Positions 9,502 through 22,209 of a DNA stretch of 64,000 nt are shown here, piece by piece (within the stretch, counting starts at the first letter, position 1; every line of letters begins with the position of its first letter). A program made the position numbers and the translations under genes. The notes under the pieces were generated by a model. That model ran no database searches and was not told where the DNA came from. It saw nothing but the letters and a program-made list of their open reading frames with translations. This DNA comes from Spirabiliibacterium pneumoniae (GTDB lineage: Bacteria; Pseudomonadota; Gammaproteobacteria; Enterobacterales; Pasteurellaceae): assembly GCF_014884995.1 (NCBI RefSeq), contig NZ_JABMII010000001.1, forward strand, positions 1 to 64,000. The letters are read 5' to 3'.

Positions 9502-11130
9502 CTATTTTGTCGGCATTTCACAAGCAAAGGAAAAGCGAATTTTCTTTTGTAGCGCTAATTTGATCTTATGTGCATCATCAAATGCTTTTTGCTTTAATAA
9601 TGGGCGAATTTCGCGAAGATAAATCTCCGTGCTGGTATCCCCAACGTGATGTTCATAGCCCACTGGGTGGCTACGCCATTGTTTATAATCGAGCAAAACA
9701 TCTTGTGAATAAAACGGATCAGCAACATTTTGAATGTGTTTATCCAACATGCCACGCAAGGCTTTTTTCGTGTCTTGATATTCCGCAAGATGCGCAAGAT
9801 TCTGGGTTTCGCCACGATCGCGCTGCATATCATATAATTCTTCTTCCTCATCTTCTTTGTATAAAACATACTTATATTCTTGCGTGCGCAACATACGCGC
9901 AGGTTGTAAATCAAGATTGCGATTCGTATTCCAATGGGCTATCACATAATCACGCCATTGGTCAACGTGTTGGCCCGTCAATAGTGGCAATAATGAACGA
10001 CCATAAATCCCTTGTGGAATGTCAATACCCACATAGTCACACAACGTCGGCAATAAATCACACAAAGATACTAATTCTGATTTTAATTGGCCTGTTTGAA
10101 TACCTGGGCCGCGGAAAACCAACGGCACATTGGTGGCTTCTTCATAAAACCAATTCATTTTGGTCACCAAGCGATGAGCGCCCATAGCATCACCATGGTC
10201 AGCAAAAAAGACGATTAACGTATCCTCATAAAGCCCATTAGATTTTAATGCGTCAATAATCTGACCGATATAATTATCCGCAAGTTCGGTGTAGTAATAA
10301 TAGGCTTTCAGATATTGTTGGTAATTTTTGACATTCCACTTGCCCGCTTGTTTCACACGCGTATGGGTGCAGCAGGCATATTGCACTGCTTTTGGGCGAT
10401 TTATTAAATCTGCAGCAGTATCGAAATTATCTAACACATCAGGCAACTCACCAATGCCGTCAATATCACCATGCTCACCTGCAAATTTGCCAATCCAGCC
10501 GTTAATGTTATGCGGATTATTAAATTCTACCGCCAAGATAAATGGCTTTTTCTCTTTTCGTTGATTAAGCCCATTGATGTATTTTAGGCTTTCTTGTAAA
10601 CAATAGACGTCTTCACGAGTGTCGTAATTGACAGGAAATGCTTTCTCTGCAGGGAAGTCTAGTTCTACTTGATCAGCGCTGTCAAAACCTTTTAACGCAC
10701 CATGATCATGACGTTTACCAAAGTGGCGGCACTCATACCCCACCGCGCTGAAAAGCGTTCCCACAGTGGCAAGTGTTTCAGGAATATTGGGATTGTCATT
10801 GGCAACCACACCTGTTTGGTGTGGCAAGCAGCCCGTCCAAAAGCAAGATCTTGAAGGTGCGCATAATGGATAACTACAATAGCCATTGTCAAAGCTCACG
10901 CCAGTGTGTATTAAATTGTCGATATTCGGCGTTTTCACATCTGAATTACCATACGCCCCCACAGCACGTTTAGCCAGTTGATCGGCTGTGATGATCACAA
11001 TATTTTTTGTATTCAACGCTTTTTTCGTCTCCCCCTTTTGAGACGAATTTGCAGCAACCGTATCCGCAAGACTTAACCCCGCCCCACCTAATGCAACATT
11101 TTGAATAAATTGACGTCTTGAAATTGCCAT
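9502..11130 (-). CDS. Tat-exported S1-type sulfatase (Cys type)
   Basis: A 542-residue arylsulfatase-family enzyme that hydrolyses sulfate esters, probably on glycans. The N-terminus SRRQFIQ followed by a hydrophobic stretch ending near AANS is a twin-arginine signal. The active-site signature is CAPSR at 90-94, so Cys90 is the residue turned into formylglycine. Metal ligands are suggested by ITADQ near residue 50 and by FADHGD. The anSME gene at 35508 would mature it before export. It lies 25 kb from the main locus but has its own CRP-like site upstream. The coding sequence shows no uptake signal, unlike most neighbours. Substrate is not determined. Confidence 0.93.
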   Translation of the reverse strand: MAISRRQFIQNVALGGAGLSLADTVAANSSQKGETKKALNTKNIVIITADQLAKRAVGAYGNSDVKTPNIDNLIHTGVSFDNGYCSYPLCAPSRSCFWTGCLPHQTGVVANDNPNIPETLATVGTLFSAVGYECRHFGKRHDHGALKGFDSADQVELDFPAEKAFPVNYDTREDVYCLQESLKYINGLNQRKEKKPFILAVEFNNPHNINGWIGKFAGEHGDIDGIGELPDVLDNFDTAADLINRPKAVQYACCTHTRVKQAGKWNVKNYQQYLKAYYYYTELADNYIGQIIDALKSNGLYEDTLIVFFADHGDAMGAHRLVTKMNWFYEEATNVPLVFRGPGIQTGQLKSELVSLCDLLPTLCDYVGIDIPQGIYGRSLLPLLTGQHVDQWRDYVIAHWNTNRNLDLQPARMLRTQEYKYVLYKEDEEEELYDMQRDRGETQNLAHLAEYQDTKKALRGMLDKHIQNVADPFYSQDVLLDYKQWRSHPVGYEHHVGDTSTEIYLREIRPLLKQKAFDDAHKIKLALQKKIRFSFACEMPTK

Positions 11131-11161
11131 AATCAGCTCCCTATCTACAAATGTGGCTTTT

Positions 11162-11204
11162 AATGTACGCGCTTTTGTGCTGCATTTCTGTGATTCTTAT
11201 CAAA
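11162..11204 (-). promoter_or_regulatory. Predicted CRP-activated promoter of the sulfatase gene
   Basis: On the plus strand TGTGA-N6-TCAAA at 11189-11204 differs from the CRP consensus half-sites by one base. Reading leftward, a TACATT -10 hexamer lies at 11167-11162, giving a start near 11155 and a CRP centre at about -41.5, the class II activator position. Predicted from spacing only. Confidence 0.5.
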
Positions 11205-11210
11205 AGTTAA

Positions 11211-13250
<2,040 letters not shown>

Positions 13251-13271
13251 AAGTGCGGTTAGGGAAATTTT

Positions 13272-15506
13272 ATGGATAACACGATTAATTACGAAGGCGT
13301 TGAGCAAATGCCGCTCGGCACGTTTACTGAGCGTGCCTATTTAAATTATTCAATGTATGTGATTATGGACCGTGCTTTGCCGTTTATCGGCGATGGCTTA
13401 AAGCCTGTGCAACGGCGGATCATTTATGCCATGTCTGAACTGGGGCTAAACGCCAGCGCAAAATATAAAAAATCGGCACGCACCGTCGGTGACGTGCTGG
13501 GTAAATTCCATCCACACGGTGACAGCGCTTGCTATGAGGCGATGGTGTTAATGGCGCAGCCTTTCTCCTATCGCTATCCACTCATCGACGGGCAAGGCAA
13601 CTGGGGGGCGGCAGATGACCCGAAATCCTTTGCTGCCATGCGTTATACCGAATCACGTTTGTCTAAGATTTCCGAAATCTTGCTTTCAGAACTTGGGCAA
13701 GGCACGGTGGACTACCAGCCGAATTTCGACGGTACATTAGAAGAGCCTGAATACCTGCCCGCTCGCCTGCCGCACATTTTGCTCAACGGCACAACAGGGA
13801 TTGCGGTTGGCATGGCAACGGATATTCCACCACACAATATCAATGAAGTAGCCGATGCCGCCGTGCATTTGCTCGACAACCCGAAAGCTGAGCTGACCGC
13901 ACTTTTAGATTTTGTGCAAGGGCCTGACTTTCCAACGGAAGCGGAAATCATCACGCCAAAAGCCGACATCGCGAAAATTTACAGCACTGGGCGAGGCTCG
14001 GTGAAAATGCGTGCCGTGTGGCAAAAAGAAGACAGTGAAGTGATCGTCACAGCCTTGCCACATCAAGTTTCAGGCGCCAAAGTGATTGAACAAATTGCCA
14101 CGCAAATGCGCAACAAAAAGCTGCCGATGGTCGATGACCTGCGCGATGAATCCGATCACGAAAACCCAACTCGCATTGTGATTGTGCCACGCTCCAACCG
14201 CGTGGACGTGGATGCGCTGATGGCGCATTTATTTGCCACCACCGATTTGGAAAAAAGCTATCGTATCAATATGAATATGATTGGGCTTGATCGCAAACCC
14301 GCGGTGAAAAATCTGCTGGAGATTTTAAGCGAATGGCTCACGTTCCGCCGCACCACCGTCACCCGCCGCTTGCAGCACCGCTTGGATAAAGTGCTAGCAC
14401 GGCTACATATTTTAGACGGCTTGATGATTGCATTTTTAAATATCGATGAAGTGATCGAAATCATCCGCAATGAAGATGAGCCACGCGCCGTGCTAATGCA
14501 ACGCTTTAATCTCACCCAAATACAAGCCGACGCGATTTTAGATCTCAAATTGCGCCACTTGGCGAAATTGGAAGAAGTGAAAATTCAAGGCGAGCAAAAC
14601 GATCTCAACGCCGAGCGTGATAGCCTTGAGCAACTGCTCAACTCACCACGCAAGCTCAACAGCTTGATTAAAAAAGAAATTCAACAAGATGCGAAAACTT
14701 ATGCCAGCCCACGCCGTTCACCATTAGTAGAACGCGCTGAAGCGAAAGCCATCGCTGAAAATGAAATGCTGCCTGCCGAACCTGTCACCATTGTGCTCTC
14801 TAAAATGGGCTGGGTGCGCTGCGCCAAAGGCCATGACATTGACGCACAAAATTTAAGCTACAAAAGTGGTGACAGTTACCTTGCGCACGCTTGTGGCAAA
14901 AGTAATCAGCCTGCAGTGTTTATTGACAACACAGGGCGCAGCTATGCCCTCGATCCACTTACCTTGCCATCCGCGCGTTCACAAGGTGAACCGCTCACTG
15001 GCAAGCTCACGCTACCAACAGGTGCCAAAGTTGAGCATGTGTTGATGGACAATGACGAGCAGCACTACCTTATGGCATCCGATGCAGGTTACGGTTTTAT
15101 TTGTACTTTTAGTGATTTAGTCGCGCGGAATAAAGCAGGCAAAGCACTCATCAACTTGCCTGAAAATGCGCGCTCATTACCACCACAAGCCATTGTGGGT
15201 GAAGACAAACTGTTAGTGGCAATCACCAATATTGGCAAAATGTTGATCTTCCCTGTCAGTGACCTGCCAATGCTTTCCAAAGGTAAAGGCAATAAAATTA
15301 TCGGCATTCCCGCCAATAAAGCCAAATCCAGAGAAGAGTGGCTTAGCCAAATTTTAATCATCTCACCAAGTAGCAGTATGGTGATTAAATCAGGCCGACG
15401 GAAATTGGTGTTAAAACCCGAAGATTTAGCGAACTTTTACGGCGAACGCGGCCGCCGCGGTGGGCAACTACGCGGTGTCGCCAATGCAGAGATTGAAGTG
15501 ATTTGA
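13272..15506 (+). CDS. parC: DNA topoisomerase IV subunit A
   Basis: The DNA-cutting subunit of topoisomerase IV, 744 residues. The winged-helix region contains [16 protein letters not shown], equivalent to the quinolone-resistance region with unmodified Ser (GDSACYE), and the catalytic Tyr lies in [11 protein letters not shown]. The C-terminal beta-pinwheel follows. Cotranscribed with parE. A long palindromic terminator follows. Confidence 0.97.
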   Translation: MDNTINYEGVEQMPLGTFTERAYLNYSMYVIMDRALPFIGDGLKPVQRRIIYAMSELGLNASAKYKKSARTVGDVLGKFHPHGDSACYEAMVLMAQPFSYRYPLIDGQGNWGAADDPKSFAAMRYTESRLSKISEILLSELGQGTVDYQPNFDGTLEEPEYLPARLPHILLNGTTGIAVGMATDIPPHNINEVADAAVHLLDNPKAELTALLDFVQGPDFPTEAEIITPKADIAKIYSTGRGSVKMRAVWQKEDSEVIVTALPHQVSGAKVIEQIATQMRNKKLPMVDDLRDESDHENPTRIVIVPRSNRVDVDALMAHLFATTDLEKSYRINMNMIGLDRKPAVKNLLEILSEWLTFRRTTVTRRLQHRLDKVLARLHILDGLMIAFLNIDEVIEIIRNEDEPRAVLMQRFNLTQIQADAILDLKLRHLAKLEEVKIQGEQNDLNAERDSLEQLLNSPRKLNSLIKKEIQQDAKTYASPRRSPLVERAEAKAIAENEMLPAEPVTIVLSKMGWVRCAKGHDIDAQNLSYKSGDSYLAHACGKSNQPAVFIDNTGRSYALDPLTLPSARSQGEPLTGKLTLPTGAKVEHVLMDNDEQHYLMASDAGYGFICTFSDLVARNKAGKALINLPENARSLPPQAIVGEDKLLVAITNIGKMLIFPVSDLPMLSKGKGNKIIGIPANKAKSREEWLSQILIISPSSSMVIKSGRRKLVLKPEDLANFYGERGRRGGQLRGVANAEIEVI

Positions 15507-15511
15507 TAGAA

Positions 15512-15543
15512 AAAACCGCACTTTAAATTTAAAGTGCGGTTTT
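15512..15543. terminator. 32-bp perfect palindrome built from two uptake signals
   Basis: A perfect inverted repeat in which two 10-base uptake signals and their AT flanks meet with no loop spacer. It lies between the convergent parC and ADP-ribosylglycohydrolase genes and can terminate both. A-tracts and T-tracts flank it on both sides. Confidence 0.85.
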
Positions 15544-15545
15544 AC

Positions 15546-16337
15546 TTATCCCTTATCAATCTGATGTTGAAATTCTTCAAGAAGAGCCAATAACCTGTCA
15601 TCAAGATACGAAAGTGCGGTTCTTTCAATTTCTGGGGGCACACCGTAGTAGGCTTGAGCAATGCCACCACAAATAGCAGCGATGGTATCGCTATCGCCAC
15701 CAATAGAAATAGCATTTCGGATGGCATCTTCAAATCCGACCGATTCAAAAAACGTTTGTAGTGCTTGCGGGACTGTTTCTTGGCACGTTTCGTTGAAAAG
15801 ATACGGCCCCCTAATTTCATCCAATGTAAAATTCATCGGGTAATAATATTTATCGATATACTCACGAATTTGCGCAATGGAATATCCTGTTTTTGCGAGA
15901 AAAACCGCAACTGCTGTGGCTTCAGCACCTTTTATGCCCTCTGAGTGATTATGGGTGATGGCAGTGACCTGTTTAGACAGCCATTTGGCCTGATCTAAGC
16001 TTTGTGCGACAAATCCGACAGCGCTGACTCGCATCGCTGCACCATTACCAAAGCTATTATAGGGTTGCGGATTGTCTGAAAAAATCCAATCATAGAATCT
16101 GTCTCCATAGCCACAATCGGGATAATAGCGCCCAATGGTTTGCATGCACTTAACCGCATTTTTCGCTAAATCACGATAGTCAGGGCGACTTATCAACAAC
16201 GCTTTGCCTATTGCCAGCGTCATGATTGAATCATCAGTAACAAAACACTCATTGGAGAATAGATCAAATATTTTGCTGCGATGATTGAACCACTCATAGC
16301 GAGAGCCGACAATATCGCCAACTATTGCACCTAGCAT
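15546..16337 (-). CDS. ADP-ribosylglycohydrolase family protein
   Basis: A 263-residue DraG/ARH-fold hydrolase, expected to remove ADP-ribose from proteins or small molecules. The N-terminal GAIVGDIVGSRYEW, the metal motif VTDDSIMTLA near residues 35-44 and the C-terminal SIGGDSDTIAAICGGIAQA are the hallmark di-magnesium sites. No ADP-ribosyltransferase is nearby, so its target is unknown. It stands alone between two uptake-signal terminators. Confidence 0.9.
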   Translation of the reverse strand: MLGAIVGDIVGSRYEWFNHRSKIFDLFSNECFVTDDSIMTLAIGKALLISRPDYRDLAKNAVKCMQTIGRYYPDCGYGDRFYDWIFSDNPQPYNSFGNGAAMRVSAVGFVAQSLDQAKWLSKQVTAITHNHSEGIKGAEATAVAVFLAKTGYSIAQIREYIDKYYYPMNFTLDEIRGPYLFNETCQETVPQALQTFFESVGFEDAIRNAISIGGDSDTIAAICGGIAQAYYGVPPEIERTALSYLDDRLLALLEEFQHQIDKG

Positions 16338-16369
16338 GTATTACCTTATTTTATAGTGCCTAAATAATA

Positions 16370-16402
16370 AAAAGTGCGGTTAATTTACTCACCGCACTTT
16401 TC
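16370..16402. terminator. Inverted uptake-signal terminator after valS
   Basis: AAAGTGCGGT and ACCGCACTTTT face each other over an 11-base loop, five bases beyond the valS stop. It ends the leftward valS transcript. Confidence 0.75.
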
Positions 16403-16406
16403 GTTT

Positions 16407-19262
16407 TTATAACGCTTTAATCCGTTCGCATTGAGCGTTGAGTTTGGCAAGGCCATCTTGGTAGTCAGCCATTTTGGCACGTTCTTTTTCAATTACTTGC
16501 GCCGGAGCTTTGGCGACGAAGCCTTCGTTGGCGAGCTTTTTCTCGATGCGCTCAATCTCTTGCTGATATTTTGCGATCTCTTTGTTCAAGCGAGAAAGTT
16601 CAGCCTCTTTGTCGATGAAACCGGCCATTGACACCAGTACTTCCACATTACCGACTAATTTAGCAACCGAGAGTGGCGCGTCAGCATCAGCACTGAGCAC
16701 TTCAATGCGTTCAAGTTTTGCCATAATTTGCAGCAAAGTGCGGTTATGCTCAAGGGCCCATTGCTCTTGCGCGTTGAGGTTACGCAGCAGCAATTCAAGT
16801 GGTTTACTCGGCGGGATGTTTTTCTCCGCACGAATATTTCGCACACTGATGATCACTTGTTTGAGCCACTCAATCTCGCTCACGGCGTCAGCGTCTTCTC
16901 TTGTGGCGTCAAACTCTGGGAATGGCTGCAACATAATGGTGTCGGCAGTGATGTTGACCGCACTTTTCACTCGTTGCCAAATCTCTTCGGTGATGAATGG
17001 AATAATTGGGTGCGCCAAGCGCAGCAAACCTTCAAGCACTGTGAGCAAGGTGTGGCGAGTGCCGCGTTGTTCAGCCTCGCTGCCGTTTTGCAGCACAGGT
17101 TTGGTCAGCTCCAAATACCAGTCACAGAATTGATTCCATGTAAATTCATAAAGCACGTTCGCCGCCAAGTCAAAACGGAATTGATCCAGTGCTTGGCGGA
17201 AAGTTTGCACAGTGCGATTAAATTCAGCCAAGATCCAGCGATCAGAAACGGAAAGTTGCCATTCACCACCATTAAATCCGCAATCTTTGCCTTCCGCATT
17301 CATCAACACAAAGCGGCTCGCGTTCCACAATTTATTACAGAAATTACGATAACCCTCTAAGCGACTCATATCCCAGTTGATGTCCCGCCCTGTGGAGGCT
17401 AGTGCCGCTAGTGTGAAGCGTAAGGCGTCGGTGCCGTGAGCTGCGATACCATTCGGGAAGGCTTTTAGTGTCGCTTTGCCGATTTTTTCTGCTAATTGTG
17501 GCTGCATCATATTGGAGGTGCGTTTCGCCATCAAGGAATCCAAATCAATGCCGTCGATCATATCTAATGGATCCAGCACATTGCCTTTCGATTTTGACAT
17601 TTTTTGGCCATTTTCGTCACGAATAAGCCCTGTCACATACACTTTTTTGAACGGCACTTGCGGTTTGCCGTTGTTGTCTTTAATAAAGTGCATGGTGAAC
17701 ATAATCATACGCGCCACCCAGAAGAAGATAATGTCAAAGCCCGTAATTAACACGCTCGTTGGGTGGAACATCTCAAGCTCACGGGTTTGCTCAGGCCAGC
17801 CAAGGGTGGAGAATGTCCACAAGCCAGATGAGAACCAGGTATCCAACACATCGTCATCTTGATGCAAGGCTACATCGGCAGCGAGATTGTATTTCGACCG
17901 CACTTCTTCTTCACTGCGCGCCACATACACATTGCCTTCGGCATCATACCACGCAGGAATACGGTGCCCCCACCACAATTGGCGAGAGATACACCAGTCT
18001 TGAATGTCACGCATCCATGAGAAATAGAGATTTTCGTACTGTTTTGGCACAAATTCGATTTCACCGTCTTCCACGGCGCGGATTGCCTCTTTTGCTAACG
18101 GTGCCACGCTGACATACCATTGGTCGGTCAGCATTGGCTCAATCGGCACGCCGCCACGGTCGCCATAAGGCACTTTCAAATCATGAGGTTGGATTTTTTC
18201 CAATAAACCGAGTTGCTCGAACTCTTGCACGATCAATTTACGTGCAGCAAAGCGTTCTAAACCTTGATATTGCGTTGGAATCACCGCCTCATAGTCGTTA
18301 ATTTCACGCCCTTTGTCGTCAAACACTTCGGCTTGCTCACGAATATCAGCATTCAGTGTCAGCACATTAACCATCGGTAAATTGTGGCGCTTGCCCACTT
18401 CGTAGTCATTGAAATCGTGGGCTGGCGTGATTTTCACCACCCCTGTTCCAAATTCACGATCCACATAGTCATCCGCCACAATTGGAATTTCACGGTTCAC
18501 CAGCGGTAATAATACGGTTTTGCCGATCAAGTTTTGATAACGCTCGTCATCAGGGTGAACGGCAACTGCGGTGTCACCTAGCATGGTTTCAGGGCGTGTG
18601 GTGGCCACCACTAAGTAATCCAAACCTTCAGCCGTTTTCGCACCGTTGGCGAGCGGATAGCGGAAATGCCATAGGTTGCCTTTCGATTCTTTGTTTTCCA
18701 CTTCGAGATCTGAAATGGCGGTGTGCAGTTTTGGATCCCAATTAACTAAGCGTTTGCCACGGTAAATCAAGCCTTCGTCATACAGGCGGACAAAGACTTC
18801 TTTCACCGCATCGGACAAGCCCTCGTCCATCGTGAAACGCTCACGTTCCCAATCCACCGAATTACCGATACGGCGCATTTGTTTGTAAATAGTGTTGCCT
18901 GATTGCGCTTTCCAATCCCAAATGCGGTCGATAAAGGTTTCACGGGTGAAATCGTGGCGAGTTTTACCCTCTTCGGCGGCGATTTTTCGCTCCACCACCA
19001 TTTGGGTGGCGATGCCGGCGTGGTCTGAGCCAACTTGCCATAAGGTGTTATCGCCTTGCATACGATGATAGCGGATCAACGTGTCCATTAAAGTTTGCTG
19101 AAACGCGTGCCCCATGTGCAAGCTGCCTGTCACATTCGGTGGCGGAATGGCAATGCTGTAACTTGGGCGGCCTGCATCATAAGACGGCTTAAAATAGCCT
19201 TGTTGTTCCCAGTGTTGGTAAAGGCGTTGTTCAATATTTTTGGGATTATAGGTGGTTTCCAT
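16407..19262 (-). CDS. valS: Valine-tRNA ligase
   Basis: A class I aminoacyl-tRNA synthetase of 951 residues. The ATP motifs are [14 protein letters not shown] (HIGH) and [11 protein letters not shown] (KMSKS). The CP1 editing domain ([13 protein letters not shown]) and the C-terminal coiled-coil arm ([15 protein letters not shown]) are both present. holC lies directly upstream with nine bases between, the same holC-valS order as in other gamma-proteobacteria. Confidence 0.98.
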   Translation of the reverse strand: METTYNPKNIEQRLYQHWEQQGYFKPSYDAGRPSYSIAIPPPNVTGSLHMGHAFQQTLMDTLIRYHRMQGDNTLWQVGSDHAGIATQMVVERKIAAEEGKTRHDFTRETFIDRIWDWKAQSGNTIYKQMRRIGNSVDWERERFTMDEGLSDAVKEVFVRLYDEGLIYRGKRLVNWDPKLHTAISDLEVENKESKGNLWHFRYPLANGAKTAEGLDYLVVATTRPETMLGDTAVAVHPDDERYQNLIGKTVLLPLVNREIPIVADDYVDREFGTGVVKITPAHDFNDYEVGKRHNLPMVNVLTLNADIREQAEVFDDKGREINDYEAVIPTQYQGLERFAARKLIVQEFEQLGLLEKIQPHDLKVPYGDRGGVPIEPMLTDQWYVSVAPLAKEAIRAVEDGEIEFVPKQYENLYFSWMRDIQDWCISRQLWWGHRIPAWYDAEGNVYVARSEEEVRSKYNLAADVALHQDDDVLDTWFSSGLWTFSTLGWPEQTRELEMFHPTSVLITGFDIIFFWVARMIMFTMHFIKDNNGKPQVPFKKVYVTGLIRDENGQKMSKSKGNVLDPLDMIDGIDLDSLMAKRTSNMMQPQLAEKIGKATLKAFPNGIAAHGTDALRFTLAALASTGRDINWDMSRLEGYRNFCNKLWNASRFVLMNAEGKDCGFNGGEWQLSVSDRWILAEFNRTVQTFRQALDQFRFDLAANVLYEFTWNQFCDWYLELTKPVLQNGSEAEQRGTRHTLLTVLEGLLRLAHPIIPFITEEIWQRVKSAVNITADTIMLQPFPEFDATREDADAVSEIEWLKQVIISVRNIRAEKNIPPSKPLELLLRNLNAQEQWALEHNRTLLQIMAKLERIEVLSADADAPLSVAKLVGNVEVLVSMAGFIDKEAELSRLNKEIAKYQQEIERIEKKLANEGFVAKAPAQVIEKERAKMADYQDGLAKLNAQCERIKAL

Positions 19263-19271
19263 AGCGTTTTC

Positions 19272-19727
19272 TTATTCGTTGTCGTTGTTCGGTGTCTGTG
19301 TCGTTAAGGCAAAGCCTAACTGACGATAATGTTTATAGCGTGCCCGTGCTTGAGCTTTTTGCTCATCGGCGGCAGGCACAAAATCATAGACGATGTTAAA
19401 ATGCGCAGCAAAATCAGGCACATTGGGCTGAAGCACAATCAACACATCACGGCGCTGGCTATTGCGCTGGCTGCCCCATGCCAGCTCAATCGGTGTGGCA
19501 TAGGTGGTGATTTCGCCTGATAAATTATGCGGCACAAACGCATCCGCATCACGCGCCCACAGCGCATCATCAAGTTTGAGTGCTTGCGCCTCACTGTCAC
19601 AGGCCACCAGCACACGCTTGCCCTCCCGCCACTGTGCGGCACACAACTCACAGGCCACACGCTCTGCTTGCGTTAAATCCTGCCCATCGTCGGCGGAAAG
19701 AATGTAAAATTGCGCTTGTTTTGCCAT
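19272..19727 (-). CDS. holC: DNA polymerase III subunit chi
   Basis: A 151-residue clamp-loader accessory that contacts single-strand binding protein. The start MAKQAQFYILSADDGQ and the middle GKRVLVACDSEAQALKLDDALWARDADAFVPHNL match HolC, as does the C-terminal VYDFVPAADEQKAQARARYKHYRQLGF. It is the first gene of the holC-valS pair. No pepA precedes it here. Confidence 0.95.
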   Translation of the reverse strand: MAKQAQFYILSADDGQDLTQAERVACELCAAQWREGKRVLVACDSEAQALKLDDALWARDADAFVPHNLSGEITTYATPIELAWGSQRNSQRRDVLIVLQPNVPDFAAHFNIVYDFVPAADEQKAQARARYKHYRQLGFALTTQTPNNDNE

Positions 19728-19920
19728 TGTGTTCTCACTTGATCAAAAGTGCGGTATGCCCCTTTGCGTAATCAGTCATTTTACCCAAAAAGCCGTCAAA
19801 CATAAAGCAAAAGCCGCCACAGCAGACCGCAAAACCGCACTTTTGTTGAGAATTATTATCAACTCTCTAGACTTTACACCGCACTTTGCTACTATAAGCC
19901 AAAATAACCAAGGAGCGCCG

Positions 19921-20526
19921 ATGTCAAACCATTACCCGATCACCAAACTGATTTCACAACCCATTGTTAGCAAACTCACCACCGAGCAAGCCGCGCTGCG
20001 CGATGAGATTCTCCAGCGCCTGCTTGCGGGCAAATCGCTGATCTTCACACCACCGCAGCAAGCCATTGTAGCGGAATTGGCGCGCAAAAATGCCCTCGCA
20101 TTGGATGGCAACACCATCACTGCCGCCTACCCCATTTCGCTCAAACCAACCAACAAACGGGTGATATTAGCCGACGGCCGCAGCGCGTGGGCGATGTGCG
20201 CCATTGATGCGCTCGGTTTTCATTATGCTTTTAATCAACCCATTCGGATTGAAAGCCACTGCGAGCACTGCCAAGAGCCGATTGTGCTCACGCTGGAAAA
20301 AGGAAAAGTGCAGATCGAACAAGGTGGCGAAGAGATTTATGTGCTGCATACAAATTTAGATAAATATGCCAATTGGTCGTGTAGCTGCTGCAATATTATG
20401 CACTTTTTCAACTGCCAACACAGTTTGAATGAATGGCTGGCGCACAATCAACACCTCACCCAAGAAACCTTTGCGATCGATCTCGAAACCGCCAATAAAA
20501 TTGCTTGGCTGCTCTTCTCACACTAA
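19921..20526 (+). CDS. Alkylmercury lyase (MerB) family protein
   Basis: A 201-residue protein with a winged-helix N-terminal half and a MerB-type C-terminal domain. MerB breaks carbon-mercury bonds with two Cys and one Asp. All appear here: Cys93 and Asp96 in AWAMCAIDALG (MerB AWCALDTL), Cys114 in ESHC and Cys156 in CSCCNIMHFF (MerB FCCHVHFF). There is no merA, merR or mercury transporter in the window, so a different physiological substrate or metal-linked role is possible. The ATG at 19921 is preceded by AAGGAG; the frame is open further upstream. A paired uptake-signal terminator follows. Confidence 0.82.
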   Translation: MSNHYPITKLISQPIVSKLTTEQAALRDEILQRLLAGKSLIFTPPQQAIVAELARKNALALDGNTITAAYPISLKPTNKRVILADGRSAWAMCAIDALGFHYAFNQPIRIESHCEHCQEPIVLTLEKGKVQIEQGGEEIYVLHTNLDKYANWSCSCCNIMHFFNCQHSLNEWLAHNQHLTQETFAIDLETANKIAWLLFSH

Positions 20527-20540
20527 CTCAACTAAACATA

Positions 20541-20564
20541 ACCGCACTTTATGCAAAGTGCGGT
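20541..20564. terminator. Inverted uptake-signal terminator after merB-like gene
   Basis: ACCGCACTTT-ATGC-AAAGTGCGGT forms a perfect 10-bp stem with a four-base loop, 14 bases past the stop of the MerB-like gene. Confidence 0.8.
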
Positions 20565-20691
20565 TCGCTTTTGATTCAAGTCATGACTTATTGCATTGAT
20601 AGGAGAATTGATAGCCTTGTCTTTGTTATGATAGGCGCAACGAATAACAGCAAAGCTGTTACTTTTACTCATATCAAAATAAGGACACATT

Positions 20692-22149
20692 ATGACAGAC
20701 AACAAAAGCAAATGCCCAGTGAGTCACCTCACCACCGACTTTGGCGCCCCCGTTGTAGATAACCAAAACAGTATGACCGCAGGCCCGCGTGGCCCATTGC
20801 TTGCGCAAGACGTATGGTTGAATGAAAAACTTGCCAATTTTGTGCGTGAAGTCATTCCTGAGCGCCGTATGCACGCCAAAGGCTCTGGCGCATTCGGCAC
20901 ATTCACCGTCACCCACGACATCACAAAATACACCCGCGCAAAAATCTTCAGCGAAGTGGGCAAAAAAACAGAGATGTTCGCCCGTTTCACCACCGTGGCA
21001 GGCGAACGTGGTGCAGCCGACGCCGAGCGCGACATTCGTGGCTTTGCCTTGAAATTCTACACCGAAGAAGGCAACTGGGATATGGTGGGCAACAATACGC
21101 CTGTATTCTTCCTGCGTGATCCGCGTAAATTCCCTGATCTCAACAAAGCGGTGAAACGTGACCCACGCACCAATATGCGTTCTGCCACTTATAACTGGGA
21201 TTTCTGGACATTATTGCCTGAAGCCCTGCACCAAGTGACCATTGTGATGAGTGATCGCGGCATTCCAGCGAGCTACCGCCACATGCACGGCTTTAGTTCA
21301 CACACCTACAGCTTTATCAATGCGGAAAATGAACGCTTTTGGGTCAAATTCCATTTCAAAACCCAACAAGGCATCAAGAATTTAACTGACGCCGAAGCGG
21401 CAGAGTTGATCGGAAAAGATCGTGAAAGTCACCAGCGTGACCTTTACGAAGCCATTGAACGTGGCGACTTCCCGAAATGGACAATGTATGTGCAAATCAT
21501 GCCTGAAGAAGATGCGGAGAAAGTGCCATATCACCCATTTGATTTAACTAAAGTGTGGCCTCATGGGGATTATCCATTAATTGAGGTGGGCGAATTTGAG
21601 CTCAACCGCAACCCTGAGAACTTTTTCTTAGACGTAGAACAATCTGCCTTTGCGCCAAGCAACCTTGTGCCTGGCATTAGCGTTTCACCTGACCGCATGC
21701 TGCAAGCGCGCTTGTTCAACTACGCCGATGCGCAACGCTATCGTTTAGGCGTGAACTATCAACAAATCCCCGTAAACCGCGCGCGTTGCCCTGTACACAG
21801 TAACCACCGTGACGGCCAAGGTCGCGTAGACGCCAATTACGGCAGCTTGCCACACTATGAACCGAATAGTTTTAACCAATGGCAAGAACAACCGCAATAC
21901 AAAGAGCCACCATTGAAAATCACAGGTGACGCTGATTTTTGGGATTATCGCGAAGATGATGACGACTACTTCAGCCAACCTCGTGAACTTTTCCGCTTGA
22001 TGAGCGATGAACAAAAACAAGTGCTGTTTGAAAACACCGCCCGCGCGATGGGCGATGCACCTGATTTCATCAAACAACGTCACATCGACAACTGCACCAA
22101 ATGCGACCCTGCCTACGGTGCAGGTGTGAAAAAAGCACTTGGTATGTAA
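20692..22149 (+). CDS. katA: Catalase (monofunctional heme type)
   Basis: Breaks down hydrogen peroxide. The 485-residue size is that of small-subunit clade 3 catalases such as H. influenzae HktE. The distal His is in [14 protein letters not shown] (His61), the [15 protein letters not shown] segment carries the distal Asn region, and the proximal heme Tyr lies in [21 protein letters not shown] ribosome-binding region precedes the ATG. Several ATAG tetramers lie at 20599-20634, but their spacing does not fit an OxyR site well. Its stop lies inside the first copy of the 55-bp direct repeat. Confidence 0.97.
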   Translation: MTDNKSKCPVSHLTTDFGAPVVDNQNSMTAGPRGPLLAQDVWLNEKLANFVREVIPERRMHAKGSGAFGTFTVTHDITKYTRAKIFSEVGKKTEMFARFTTVAGERGAADAERDIRGFALKFYTEEGNWDMVGNNTPVFFLRDPRKFPDLNKAVKRDPRTNMRSATYNWDFWTLLPEALHQVTIVMSDRGIPASYRHMHGFSSHTYSFINAENERFWVKFHFKTQQGIKNLTDAEAAELIGKDRESHQRDLYEAIERGDFPKWTMYVQIMPEEDAEKVPYHPFDLTKVWPHGDYPLIEVGEFELNRNPENFFLDVEQSAFAPSNLVPGISVSPDRMLQARLFNYADAQRYRLGVNYQQIPVNRARCPVHSNHRDGQGRVDANYGSLPHYEPNSFNQWQEQPQYKEPPLKITGDADFWDYREDDDDYFSQPRELFRLMSDEQKQVLFENTARAMGDAPDFIKQRHIDNCTKCDPAYGAGVKKALGM

Positions 22150-22199
22150 CCTCGCTGTGCTACATAAAAACCCCACCTAATGGTGGGGTTTTGTTTGAG
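22145..22199. repeat. 55-bp direct repeat, left copy
   Basis: Identical at 54 of 55 positions to 24420-24474 (one T/C difference at 22158/24433). It contains the katA stop codon and an intrinsic terminator with a 7-bp stem CCCCACC/GGTGGGG at 22166-22192. The two copies bracket the restriction-modification genes. Confidence 0.95.
22166..22192. terminator. Intrinsic terminator of katA
   Basis: Stem CCCCACC-TAAT-GGTGGGG flanked by A5 and T4, so it can work in both directions. It serves katA, and possibly the leftward restriction gene that ends at 22210. Confidence 0.85.
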
Positions 22200-22209
22200 A
22201 AGAGAATAA

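Noticed and set aside
20599-20634. ATAG tetramers before katA as an OxyR site
   Set aside because: The spacings (12 and 20 bases) do not fit the ATAG-N7-CTAT-N7 pattern; OxyR control is plausible biologically but not supported by this motif.
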